From NCBI RefSeq assembly GCF_007747655.1, contig NZ_CP036274.1:5890001-5954000 (forward strand): 64,000 nucleotides of DNA. Direction: 5' to 3'. Below are positions 27,387 to 34,432 of the stretch, one piece after another. Origin of the DNA: Anatilimnocola aggregata. Its GTDB lineage: Bacteria > Planctomycetota > Planctomycetia > Pirellulales > Pirellulaceae. The notes below the pieces were generated by a model that was given only the letters and a program-made list of their open reading frames with translations, did not search any database and was not told where the DNA came from. A program made the translations under genes and the position numbers. Numbering within the stretch: the first letter of the stretch is position 1; each line of letters opens with the position of its first letter.

Positions 27387-27914
27387 ATGTTGGATTGGCT
27401 GCGCAACATCTGGCTGGCTGTCGCCACGGTGGCGCATGGTATGTATGTCACACTTCGCAACTGGCTGATTACCTACCAGCCCGAGCGTGGTGCGTTTACC
27501 GAACGATTCGAATATCCTGAAAAGCCAGTTCCAGTAGCCAATCGCTATCGGGGCTTTCACCGCTATGACCTGACGACCTGCATTTCTTGCGATCAATGTG
27601 CCAAGGCCTGTCCGGTCGATTGCATTTACATCGGTAAGGAGCGGGTCGAAGGTGGCAAGGGCTTTAAGATCACCGGCTTTGCGATCGACTACAGCAAGTG
27701 CATGTTTTGCGCATTGTGTGTCGAGCCTTGCCCCGTCGATTGTATTTTCATGGGTGCCACGCACGACCTGAGCTGCTACAGCCGTGATGGATGCATCGTT
27801 GACTTTTCGCGTTTGCCGCTCGATGTGGCCTGGGGCCGAGCGACACTTAATCCGACCGCGGTGTCGGAATCGAAGGTTATCGCCGAGCCGGTGCACGGCG
27901 GACCAAATCAATAA
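27387..27914 (+). CDS. nuoI: NADH-quinone oxidoreductase subunit I
   Basis: 175 residues. It carries the two 4Fe-4S clusters (N6a, N6b) that pass electrons towards quinone in the complex I arm. Both C-x2-C-x2-C-x3-C-P motifs are intact: CISCDQCAKACPVDCIYIG and CMFCALCVEPCPVDCIFMG. The N-terminus has the amphipathic membrane-associating stretch found in NuoI. GGAAAG lies 9 bases upstream. It heads a set reading nuoI - DUF2203 - nuoA - nuoC - nuoD, an order different from the nuoA-N operon of E. coli. Confidence 0.92.
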   Translation: MLDWLRNIWLAVATVAHGMYVTLRNWLITYQPERGAFTERFEYPEKPVPVANRYRGFHRYDLTTCISCDQCAKACPVDCIYIGKERVEGGKGFKITGFAIDYSKCMFCALCVEPCPVDCIFMGATHDLSCYSRDGCIVDFSRLPLDVAWGRATLNPTAVSESKVIAEPVHGGPNQ

Positions 27915-27950
27915 TTAAGCGATGAATCGCAGAATCAAATAGCGAGTGTT

Positions 27951-28463
27951 ATGCCAGTCAAGATTGAACCAGTTGCGAAGGTCTTCACCATTGAGCAGGC
28001 GAATGCCATGCTCCCGCTGGTTCGTGCGATCACCACCGACTTAACCACGCTGGCCCGAGATGTTGTCGAACGTCGCTCGCGGCTGGCTGCATTTAAGTCG
28101 CGGAAAGATCAAAAGGCTGGCGATCCCTATTCGGACGAATTGGCCAGCATGCAGCAGGCCGTGGCTGCCGACGCCCAGCGCTTGCAAGAGTACATCGACG
28201 AGTTGCGGTCGTTGGGTTTAGAGCCTAAGGGTGCCGTCGAGGGACTGGTTGATTTTCCTTCGCAATTGGACGGCCGAGTGGTCTACTTGTGCTGGAAATT
28301 GGGCGAAGCGGAAGTAACTCACTGGCACGAAGTCGAAGCCGGCTTTGCTGGCCGGCAGTCGCTCGTAGCAGGTGCAGTGGCCCATGCTGAAGACGACTTC
28401 GAATCGTTCTCTGAACCTGCAGACACGCATTCCGACAACTCGCACCCAGAACAAGCCGACTGA
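27951..28463 (+). CDS. DUF2203 family protein
   Basis: 170 residues. It begins KVFTIEQANAMLPLVRAITTD, the hallmark of DUF2203, then a coiled helix (LARDVVERRSRLAAF ... DAQRLQEYIDELRSLGL), and ends with the conserved GLVDFPSQLDGRVVYLCWK and LGEAEVTHWHEVEAGFAGRQ. It is soluble, and function is unknown. It is embedded 36 bases after nuoI and 42 before nuoA, so it is made with complex I; a role in its assembly is only suggested by place. Confidence 0.85.
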   Translation: MPVKIEPVAKVFTIEQANAMLPLVRAITTDLTTLARDVVERRSRLAAFKSRKDQKAGDPYSDELASMQQAVAADAQRLQEYIDELRSLGLEPKGAVEGLVDFPSQLDGRVVYLCWKLGEAEVTHWHEVEAGFAGRQSLVAGAVAHAEDDFESFSEPADTHSDNSHPEQAD

Positions 28464-28505
28464 CAACCTCTGGCCAGCGCGGCTAGACATATCCTTGGAT
28501 GAACC

Positions 28506-29177
28506 ATGTCTGCAATTGCATCGTCCGTCAATATCGTGGCTTATCTGGCACTCTTCTCCGGTGCTGGCATCATTTTTCTGTTCGTAAACCTACTCGTCGG
28601 CCGGTTTTTGCGTCCGTCGGATCCGCATGCCGAAAAGTTGGAAATCTACGAATGCGGTGAACCTACTATCGGTTCCAGCTTCGTGCAGTTCGACTTGCGG
28701 TTTTATGTTGTCGCACTCTTGTTCATTATTTTTGATGTAGAAGTTGCGTTTTTCTTTCCCTGGGCTGCCACCTTTGGCAAAGCCACGAATGCTATGCGTG
28801 AAGAATTTATCGTCGTCAACCGCGTTGATGGTCAGTTAGTTCTTACGCCGCAAGCGACCGACCTCTATCGCGAAATGGGTGTTCGCCAGCCGACTGTGCC
28901 GACCGAAGTTCCAGCCTCGCTTGTTAACGTGGTCACTTCCACAGACCCTATTGATCGCTCTAGCGATGTAATTCACGAAGGGATGCGGCAGTTGGGTTTG
29001 GTCACGGTGGTTGATATCGGTGCCTTCTTTGCCATCCTGATGATTGGCTTTGCTTACGTTTGGAAACGCGGCGACCTGGATTGGGTGCGAGCGGTCAGCC
29101 AGGAACGAGGGAAACAGGCTCTCGCCCGCACTCCACAGAGTGACCCGCTCGACGATGCTCAATATTTGTCGGCGTAG
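28506..29177 (+). CDS. nuoA: NADH-quinone oxidoreductase subunit A, enlarged
   Basis: 223 residues against 120-150 in most bacteria. Three membrane spans are visible: about 8-31, 64-90 (FYVVALLFIIFDVEVAFFFP, with the conserved acidic FDVE), and 164-186 (VDIGAFFAILMIGFAYVWKRG). The cysteine loop YECGEPTIGSSFVQFDLRFY, which undergoes the active/deactive change in other species, is present. An extra hydrophilic segment of about 65 residues sits between spans 2 and 3. It belongs to the membrane arm next to the quinone site. Confidence 0.88.
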   Translation: MSAIASSVNIVAYLALFSGAGIIFLFVNLLVGRFLRPSDPHAEKLEIYECGEPTIGSSFVQFDLRFYVVALLFIIFDVEVAFFFPWAATFGKATNAMREEFIVVNRVDGQLVLTPQATDLYREMGVRQPTVPTEVPASLVNVVTSTDPIDRSSDVIHEGMRQLGLVTVVDIGAFFAILMIGFAYVWKRGDLDWVRAVSQERGKQALARTPQSDPLDDAQYLSA

Positions 29178-29273
29178 TTTCCTCTATCGCGATTGTTCCC
29201 ATATTCTGACTGTCGCGGGCAATTCTGAGCTAATGACTAACGGGCTCTTTAGCCGGCAATGAGAAAGTGAATC

Positions 29274-29804
29274 ATGAGTGGTTCGAACCTGATCGAACGA
29301 TTGAAGAAGAAGTTCGGCGAAAAGATCACGAACACCAATCTCACAGCCATCGATCCCTGGATCGAAGTGGCCCCCGATGCCCTCGTTGATGTTTGCCAAC
29401 ATTTGAAGACCGATCCGGACGGCAAATTCGAGATGCTCAATTGCATCACCGGCATTGATTGGTTCGAACCTGACCCGAAGAAGGCAGCCAAAGCGGGCTT
29501 CGAGCCACATACCGAAGTGGTGTATCACCTGTCGAGCATCACCAAGAAGCACTCGCTGGTCATCAAGGTGCAATTGCCTCGCTGGAAGAACGATCAGCCT
29601 GGACATTTGCCGGAAGTTCCCACAGTTTCCGGCATTTGGTCGACGGCAAACTGGCACGAGCGCGAGGTTTTTGACCTGAACGGCATCAATTTCGTCGGTC
29701 ATCCCGATCTACGCCGCATCTTGTGCCCCGAAGATTGGGTCGGTTATGGCTTGCGCCGCGATTACGAAATGCCGCTCGAATATCACGGTATGCGTGGAAG
29801 GTAA
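29274..29804 (+). CDS. nuoC: NADH-quinone oxidoreductase subunit C
   Basis: 176 residues of the 30-kDa subunit family, in the hydrophilic connecting arm. Conserved pieces are MLNCITGIDWFEP, VYHLSSITKKHSLVIKVQLPR, then WSTANWHEREVFDLNGINFVGHPDLRRIL and the C-terminal DYEMPLEYHGMRGR. It is separate from nuoD, unlike the nuoCD fusion of E. coli. nuoB, which often lies between nuoA and nuoC, is absent: only 96 bases separate the two here. Confidence 0.92.
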   Translation: MSGSNLIERLKKKFGEKITNTNLTAIDPWIEVAPDALVDVCQHLKTDPDGKFEMLNCITGIDWFEPDPKKAAKAGFEPHTEVVYHLSSITKKHSLVIKVQLPRWKNDQPGHLPEVPTVSGIWSTANWHEREVFDLNGINFVGHPDLRRILCPEDWVGYGLRRDYEMPLEYHGMRGR

Positions 29805-29820
29805 GCGTTCAGAGGCATGG

Positions 29821-29880
29821 TGAGTCGCAAGCGACTCAGCTCCTCACCCCAGCCCTCTCTCCGGAGTACCGAGGAGAGGG
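29821..29880. repeat. Two palindromes in the nuoC-nuoD gap
   Basis: TGAGTCGC AA GCGACTCA (29821-29838) is a perfect hairpin. CCCTCTCTCCGG AGTA CCGAGGAGAGGG (29853-29880) is a near-perfect second one, preceded by CTCACCCCAG. The latter resembles short extragenic palindromes scattered in planctomycete genomes (recollection, not checked). Confidence 0.6.
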
Positions 29881-29929
29881 AGTTTGTCAAACTGACTCCC
29901 GACATCCGACTCTTGAACCTTGGCACTAT

Positions 29930-31135
29930 ATGTCGACCTATCTGGATGATCCCCGCGTTGTCGAGTTCGATGTTCGTACCGACGAAATGCTCGTCAACAT
30001 GGGCCCGCAGCACCCCAGCACGCACGGCGTGTTGCGGCTCGTATTGCGTACCGATGGTGAAATCGTCTCGCAGACCGAACCGCACTTGGGCTACCTGCAT
30101 CGCTGTGCCGAAAAGATCGGCGAGAATCTGACGCCGCGCCAGTGGATCCCTTACACCGACCGCATGGATTACCTCGCGGCGATGAACATGAATCTCGGCT
30201 GGTCGCTGTGCGTCGAGAAACTTCTCGGCTATCAGCTGCCTGAGAAAGCTCGCCACCTGCGCGTCATCATTTGCGAAATGGGGCGCATCGCGAGCCATCT
30301 GGTCGGCATGGGCGCTTACGGTCTCGATCTCGGCACCTTCAGCCCGTTTTTGTATGCGTTCCGCGAACGCGAAAAAATTCTCGACCTGTTCGAGGAAGCT
30401 TGCGGTGCTCGCCTCACTTACAGTTACCTCACGCCCGGTGGAGTGACTGCTGACTTGCCACGCGGCTGGATCCAGAAGTGCGAGGATTTCCTGACTCAGT
30501 TCGAGCCGATCATTCAGGAGTATCACGCGCTTCTCACGACGAACTCGATCTTCGTCAAGCGAACCGCGAACATCGGCATCCTGTCGCCCGAGATGGCGAT
30601 CGACTACGGCTGCACCGGCCCGGTGCTCCGCGGCAGCGGTATCGACTATGACTTGCGCCGCGATGGCGAAGAGCGTTACACCGAAATGTACGACGGCTAT
30701 GCGTTCGAAGTCATCGTGCAGAAGAACGGGCACTACCCCAAAGATCACGACTATCCCGCCGTGCCCAAAGAAGCGGTGCTTGGCGATTGCTGGCACCGGT
30801 TCTACGTTCGCATGCTGGAAGTCGTGCAGTCGATCGATATCGTCCGCCAGGCGTTCGTGAAGTACAGCCAGTCTACCGGCGATTGGGGCACGCCCATCAA
30901 GCTGGCCACCAAGTTGCCCAAAGGCGATGCCTATCTCGAAACCGAAGCGCCGCGCGGTCAAATGGGCTTCTACATTGTCAGCGACGGTTCGACCATTCCG
31001 TGGCGCGTGCGGGCACGCAGCAGTTGCTTCTGTAACCTGAGCGTGACCCACGAACTGTGCAAGGGCTGCCTCATTGCCGACGTTCCCGCGATCGTCGGTT
31101 CGCTCGACATCGTGATGGGCGAAATAGACAGATAG
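29930..31135 (+). CDS. nuoD: NADH-quinone oxidoreductase subunit D (3' end rebuilt by the island)
   Basis: 401 residues from ATG 29930; the frame is open further upstream across a repeat, but MSTYLDDPRVVEFDVRTDEM is the natural start. The 49-kDa subunit shares the quinone cavity with NuoB. Conserved parts: VNMGPQHPSTHGVLRLVL, LGYLHRCAEKIGE with the His used in quinone binding, MGAYGLDLGTFSPF, GCTGPVLRGSG and the C-terminal SLDIVMGEIDR. The last eight codons after the core use GAA-ATA-GAC-AGA-TAG, whereas the other island junction (63873-63895) has GAG-ATC-GAT-CGC-TAA for the same residues, so the present 3' end came with the island. Confidence 0.93.
   Translation: MSTYLDDPRVVEFDVRTDEMLVNMGPQHPSTHGVLRLVLRTDGEIVSQTEPHLGYLHRCAEKIGENLTPRQWIPYTDRMDYLAAMNMNLGWSLCVEKLLGYQLPEKARHLRVIICEMGRIASHLVGMGAYGLDLGTFSPFLYAFREREKILDLFEEACGARLTYSYLTPGGVTADLPRGWIQKCEDFLTQFEPIIQEYHALLTTNSIFVKRTANIGILSPEMAIDYGCTGPVLRGSGIDYDLRRDGEERYTEMYDGYAFEVIVQKNGHYPKDHDYPAVPKEAVLGDCWHRFYVRMLEVVQSIDIVRQAFVKYSQSTGDWGTPIKLATKLPKGDAYLETEAPRGQMGFYIVSDGSTIPWRVRARSSCFCNLSVTHELCKGCLIADVPAIVGSLDIVMGEIDR
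31113..31122 (+). other. attL core
   Basis: TGATGGGCGA inside the nuoD stop-proximal codons (V-M-G-E). It is identical to 63873-63882 and in direct orientation. The exact crossover point within the ten bases cannot be fixed. Confidence 0.8.
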
Positions 31136-31194
31136 GTCCAGTTTCCGTAAGTGCTTACCCATAAACGGGATGCCGAGATTTTGATCGACCAAAA

Positions 31195-31237
31195 AAATGC
31201 ACCGAATAGGGTGCATTTCATGGAATGCGGTGCATTT
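31195..31237. repeat. Putative integrase arm sites, left end
   Basis: AAATGCACC (31195-31203) and GGTGCATTT (31210-31218) form a perfect inverted pair; a third copy GGTGCATTT is at 31229-31237. The same heptamer GGTGCAT occurs twice beside the integrase gene at the other end. The region 31136-31469 otherwise has no gene. Confidence 0.55.
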
Positions 31238-31469
31238 AGGGTTCATCCCTCACTCGACATCGTAATGTCCAGTCGGTCTTCTCGGACGACTGCGGGCGCT
31301 ACTCTCAACTGACCGCCATAAGTGAAACTCGCAACTCAATTTGAAAGTCGCAACTTGATGAGCGAGATCGCAAAAGCGGCATCAACGGCACATGTCGCTT
31401 GGAAACGCACGAGCCGGTAGCAGCGGGAACGTGACGCCCACGGTTTCTTCGGTTCCGAAGCAACTGGAG

Positions 31470-32381
31470 TCACACCGCCGCCACCAAGCTCCCATGCACC
31501 ACGGCTCCCTCGAAAGTGAGCGCCGAGGCGTGATCTCCGTGCTGTGACTCAGCCCGATATTCCTCCCCTTCTCCAACCGCTTGAGCCTGCTGCCAGGGAA
31601 GATTGCCAGCAGCACCGAGAAGCTGCTCCACATCTGCAACTGAGGCACTCTGATCGGTCGGCCCGGCTTCGAGGGCATCGAACACAACGCCCGACAGTAG
31701 CCGGTCCCAAACTTTGAGGCATGTCGAGGGTTTGTCGAACAGATCGACGGCAACCACCTTCCCGCCGATGGCGACGGCCACACCCGAAGCGCCTTCAACA
31801 TACTTGAGCTTCTCTTTGAACGAGGCGATCCGGTCCTGGTGAGTGTCGAAGGCATCGGACATGGCCGAAGTGCCTGACGCCACGCCATGCGAAGCATTTA
31901 GCGAGGCGACTTCTTGCCAAACCGCACCTTGGTCAGAAGTATGCCCTCGATTTTCTCGAACCGACCGGCTCACTGATGCTTTGAGCGTCCGACGCAATTT
32001 CGACGGCGAGTGCGAACCACTCGATCCAAAGTAACGAGACTTGTAGCCCCAGCGACCTTGCTCAACGCAGGACACCGGAATCTTGACCTTTGTGTGGGCG
32101 GCAATCAGGACCGACGTGTTCAGAATGCGATTCTGCTTGGCCCCGACTAATTCCTCTCCTTCAAGGAAAAGCACTCGCAGGTCGCCTTTGTTCTCGACTA
32201 ACAGATTCGGGACAGACCCGCCCTCGCTGACCTCTTCCACCAGCACGGACTGGTCGGCCAGGGCCTCGTCAGACAGTCGATAGCCGATGTCGCCGGTCGG
32301 TTCGGTGAAAAGCGGGAAGACGGACAAAGCCTCATGGCGAAGAGGCGTGCCAACACGAAGTTTGGGGAGAGCGAGGGGCAT
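31470..32381 (-). CDS. ARPP-1 domain protein (DUF6569)
   Basis: 303 residues. The sequence follows the ARPP-1 family (ARG and Rhodanese-Phosphatase-superfamily-associated Protein): YRLSDEALADQSVLVEEVSEGGSVPNL, LRVLFLEGEELVGAKQNRILN, KIPVSCVEQGRWGY, and the C-terminal GKVVAVDLFDKPSTC. This family was named from gene neighbourhoods with ADP-ribosylglycohydrolases and phosphatases, so a link to ADP-ribose or nucleotide metabolism is suspected but unproven. AAAGGA precedes the ATG. It is transcribed away from the Pth2 gene, 145 bases apart. Confidence 0.75.
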   Translation of the reverse strand: MPLALPKLRVGTPLRHEALSVFPLFTEPTGDIGYRLSDEALADQSVLVEEVSEGGSVPNLLVENKGDLRVLFLEGEELVGAKQNRILNTSVLIAAHTKVKIPVSCVEQGRWGYKSRYFGSSGSHSPSKLRRTLKASVSRSVRENRGHTSDQGAVWQEVASLNASHGVASGTSAMSDAFDTHQDRIASFKEKLKYVEGASGVAVAIGGKVVAVDLFDKPSTCLKVWDRLLSGVVFDALEAGPTDQSASVADVEQLLGAAGNLPWQQAQAVGEGEEYRAESQHGDHASALTFEGAVVHGSLVAAV

Positions 32382-32526
32382 AAGAGCGTCCTTTCGAGAA
32401 GAGGGGCTGATGAAGGGACACCAGTGGAGAGTTGAGGGTTCGCCTACGAGAATGAACCCAGCCGAAGCGTTGGCTGTCTGATGGTGCTATACAGCCCCAG
32501 AACTTCCCTCCGAAGCGAGTTCTTCG

Positions 32527-32910
32527 ATGCCCCCAATTAAGCAAGTCATCGTCATGCGGCACGACCTGGGAATGAGGCGTGGCAAGCAGATCGCCCAGGG
32601 TGCGCACGCTTCGATGTCCTTCATCTGTCGCCGCCTGCAAGACCGAGGCGCACTCTCGCTGAATGACTTCTCGGAAGCTGAGCAGGCGTGGCTCACTGGC
32701 TCGTTCGCAAAGGTGTGTTGCCGGGTTGATAGCGAGCAGGAGCTACTTGAGATTCTCGACAAGGCGAAAGCTGCGAGGTTGGAGGTCCATCTGATTACCG
32801 ATAGCGGCAAGACCGAGTTTCACGGTGAGCCGACTCGCACCTGTATCGCCATAGGCCCCGATGACGCCGAGAAGATCGACGCTGTGACCGGGCATCTGAG
32901 TTTGCTTTGA
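32527..32910 (+). CDS. Pth2-type peptidyl-tRNA hydrolase
   Basis: 127 residues, the full length of the archaeal/eukaryotic PTH2 family, unrelated to bacterial Pth. Hallmarks: KQVIVMRHDLGMRRGKQIAQGAHAS, AWLTGSFAKVCCRVDSEQELL, HLITDSGKTEFHGEPTRT and CIAIGPDD. It releases peptides stuck on tRNA. Bacteria normally use Pth1, so this is an accessory enzyme carried by the island, perhaps rescuing translation after tRNA damage (inference). It diverges from the ARPP-1 gene. Confidence 0.88.
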   Translation: MPPIKQVIVMRHDLGMRRGKQIAQGAHASMSFICRRLQDRGALSLNDFSEAEQAWLTGSFAKVCCRVDSEQELLEILDKAKAARLEVHLITDSGKTEFHGEPTRTCIAIGPDDAEKIDAVTGHLSLL

Positions 32911-33008
32911 TTCGCATCCACAACCGATTAGGGGAACGTCACATCAAAAACGCAAAGGCCGATAACACGGGGAACCTGACCCGATGTTACTTAGCCCCTA
33001 AAGTTTAT

Positions 33009-33101
33009 GAATCCGATTTCGGAGATTCCCAAAATGTTGCCAACTCTTCTCACAATCGCTGCCGCCATTCCTAAATAGTCTGTGGTCCTCGTTGGGACCG
33101 C
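33009..33101 (+). ncRNA. Candidate structured RNA or leader with a 14-codon ORF
   Basis: Two hairpins (TCCGA-TT-TCGGA near 33012-33023; GTGGTCC-TCGTT-GGGACCGC near 33082-33101) flank the tiny frame MLPTLLTIAAAIPK (33034-33078), and a strong terminator follows at 33110. It could be the 3' end of the pth2 mRNA or a separate small RNA. No family recognised. Confidence 0.3.
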
Positions 33102-33109
33102 ATGTATGA

Positions 33110-33146
33110 GCCGCCGCTGCCCCTTACGAGCAGCGGCGGCTTTTTT
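33110..33146 (+). terminator. Strong Rho-independent terminator
   Basis: GCCGCCGCTGC (33110-33120) pairs perfectly with GCAGCGGCGGC (33130-33140) around nine bases, then TTTTTT. It ends whatever is transcribed after pth2, and overlaps the last codons of the convergent gene 33124-33423. Confidence 0.9.
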
Positions 33147-33423
33147 CATGCAGCCTCGGCAGCGGGAACTTAACGAACAGATCGAGGATTGAGTCGTAGT
33201 TCTCGTCGCCCGGCTTCCACTCTTCCAACATTACGCCCATCCAGTCGAAGTAGCTCACACTGCCATCTCCCTCCGACCAGTTCAGTGTCGAGAGATTGTC
33301 GAAGAAGACCGAGCCGGGTTGCTCACCAGCAATCGGCGGCAACACGAGCGGCGTGGCTTCCATTTCGATTGCTGGCAACAGCGGTAGCGCCGCAGCCACT
33401 GCTAGGAACTCACGTCGCTTCAT
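33124..33423 (-). CDS. Small exported protein, Tat-like N-terminus, unknown function
   Basis: 99 residues from ATG 33423 (an ATG ten codons earlier precedes the apparent signal). N-terminus MKRREFLAVAAALPLLPA looks like a twin-arginine-type signal. The rest has a Trp/Asp-rich stretch (FDWMGVMLEEWKPGDENYDS) and no known domain. Its start overlaps the end of the preceding gene by 14 bases. The final residues (EKSRRCS) are encoded by the arm of the opposing terminator, so the natural end may be unusual. Confidence 0.55.
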   Translation of the reverse strand: MKRREFLAVAAALPLLPAIEMEATPLVLPPIAGEQPGSVFFDNLSTLNWSEGDGSVSYFDWMGVMLEEWKPGDENYDSILDLFVKFPLPRLHEKSRRCS

Positions 33424-33760
33424 GTTGATCTCGCAGTAGGTGAGGTCGCTCACGTCGAATCCACGCCATCGACGTTAGCGGGTCCATGTCAATCTCGTAC
33501 TCGAATCCATCGGCTGCCCGGCGCAGCACGAACTCGATTTCTCGTGCCGGATTCTCGGCGGCAAGAAAACGGGCGACGGCTTTAACTGGCTCGCCTTTGA
33601 ATCCTGCTTCAATGAGCGCCACGATCTCGGCGTCGGTTGCCTGGGGAAACCACGAGACGGCATTGAAGTGTGCCGAAAAGACACCATCAACGCATCGAGC
33701 TTGACCAGGGATATACGAGCGGGACCACAAGTCGAGTTCTTCGGGGGTCGGCATTGGCAT
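33410..33760 (-). CDS. Hypothetical protein in overlapping small-gene cluster
   Basis: 116 residues from ATG 33760, whose A-T-G shares its last base with the upstream TGA (TGATG), a sign of coupled translation. Features seen: PTPEELDLWSRSYIPGQARC, then FNAVSWFPQATDAEIVALIEAGF and VLRRAADGFEYEIDMDP. No membrane segment and no family recognised. Member of a four-gene reverse-strand set (34358 to 33124). Confidence 0.6.
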   Translation of the reverse strand: MPMPTPEELDLWSRSYIPGQARCVDGVFSAHFNAVSWFPQATDAEIVALIEAGFKGEPVKAVARFLAAENPAREIEFVLRRAADGFEYEIDMDPLTSMAWIRRERPHLLRDQHEAT

Positions 33761-34062
33761 CAGTAATCTTCCGGCAATAGGATGGTCGTGGCCGCTCGCT
33801 GGCCGTTGTCGTCCTGGGCCTCGGTGACGATCCAAATCTTCGTGCTGGTCTTGAGTCGATATGCGCTCAATAGACGAGAGCCATCTTTGAGTGCCTCATC
33901 TTTGAGTGCCTTGTCTTCCTCGCAAAGAGCCTCGCCCCAATCGCCACAAGCGTGCCGTGAAAGAAAATCGCTCGGCGTCTGGCCTGCTTGCTCTAGCGCC
34001 TCAAGAGCGGCGGGCGTTGCCACTACTTGGCCGAAGGGGAATTGAGGGTTATTGCTTTTCAT
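33760..34062 (-). CDS. Plasmid-type hypothetical protein
   Basis: 100 residues from ATG 34062 (AAAGG 9 bases before). The pattern FGQVVATPAALEALEQAGQTPSDFLSRHACGDWGE ... LSAYRLKTSTKIWIVTEAQ ... TTILLPEDY is a widespread small protein of plasmids and genomic islands, sometimes labelled 'plasmid-related'; function unknown. It overlaps the next gene by one base. Confidence 0.75.
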   Translation of the reverse strand: MKSNNPQFPFGQVVATPAALEALEQAGQTPSDFLSRHACGDWGEALCEEDKALKDEALKDGSRLLSAYRLKTSTKIWIVTEAQDDNGQRAATTILLPEDY

Positions 34063-34106
34063 TGCGATCACCTTTCCATCCTCGCTCGCTTCGCTCGGTC
34101 GGCCTC

Positions 34107-34358
34107 TTAACCGACATGTGGCTGAAATTGAAAATAGAACCGAGGGCTGTGCTGAAACTCCAGGCTGCCCTTCTGCCCGTCGCTTTTACGTCGAACGACA
34201 ACGAGCGGAGCCAGAAAACCAGTCACAATGAAGTCGGTTGCAAGTTCGGCTGTATCCCAGACTTTTCCATGTACTGCTTCAAGCGCCTCCCGTGATCCAG
34301 GCTGACTGTTGATCTCGAAAATGCGTTGACGGCGAATTGATTCAGTGGGGTCGGGCAT
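34107..34358 (-). CDS. Hypothetical protein of mobile elements
   Basis: 83 residues. Begins DPTESIRRQRIFEINSQPGSREALEAVHGKVWDT and ends LVVVRRKSDGQKGSLEFQHSPRFYF, a compact conserved family that I associate with plasmids and islands; function unknown. It heads the small-gene set and is transcribed away from the AlpA-like gene. Confidence 0.65.
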   Translation of the reverse strand: MPDPTESIRRQRIFEINSQPGSREALEAVHGKVWDTAELATDFIVTGFLAPLVVVRRKSDGQKGSLEFQHSPRFYFQFQPHVG

Positions 34359-34432
34359 ACTCGTCTCTGGTTAGTGTGGTGAAATGGTTTGTTGCAAAGA
34401 AGACCACCGCCGACATGAGGGAGGATGAGAAA

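Noticed and set aside
29723-29929. Upstream extension of nuoD to 29723
   Set aside because: The 69 extra codons overlap nuoC and cross two hairpins; the natural NuoD start MSTYLDD is at 29930.
29783-31246. Reverse 487-codon frame opposite nuoD
   Set aside because: Antisense of a strongly conserved complex I gene; no recognisable product.
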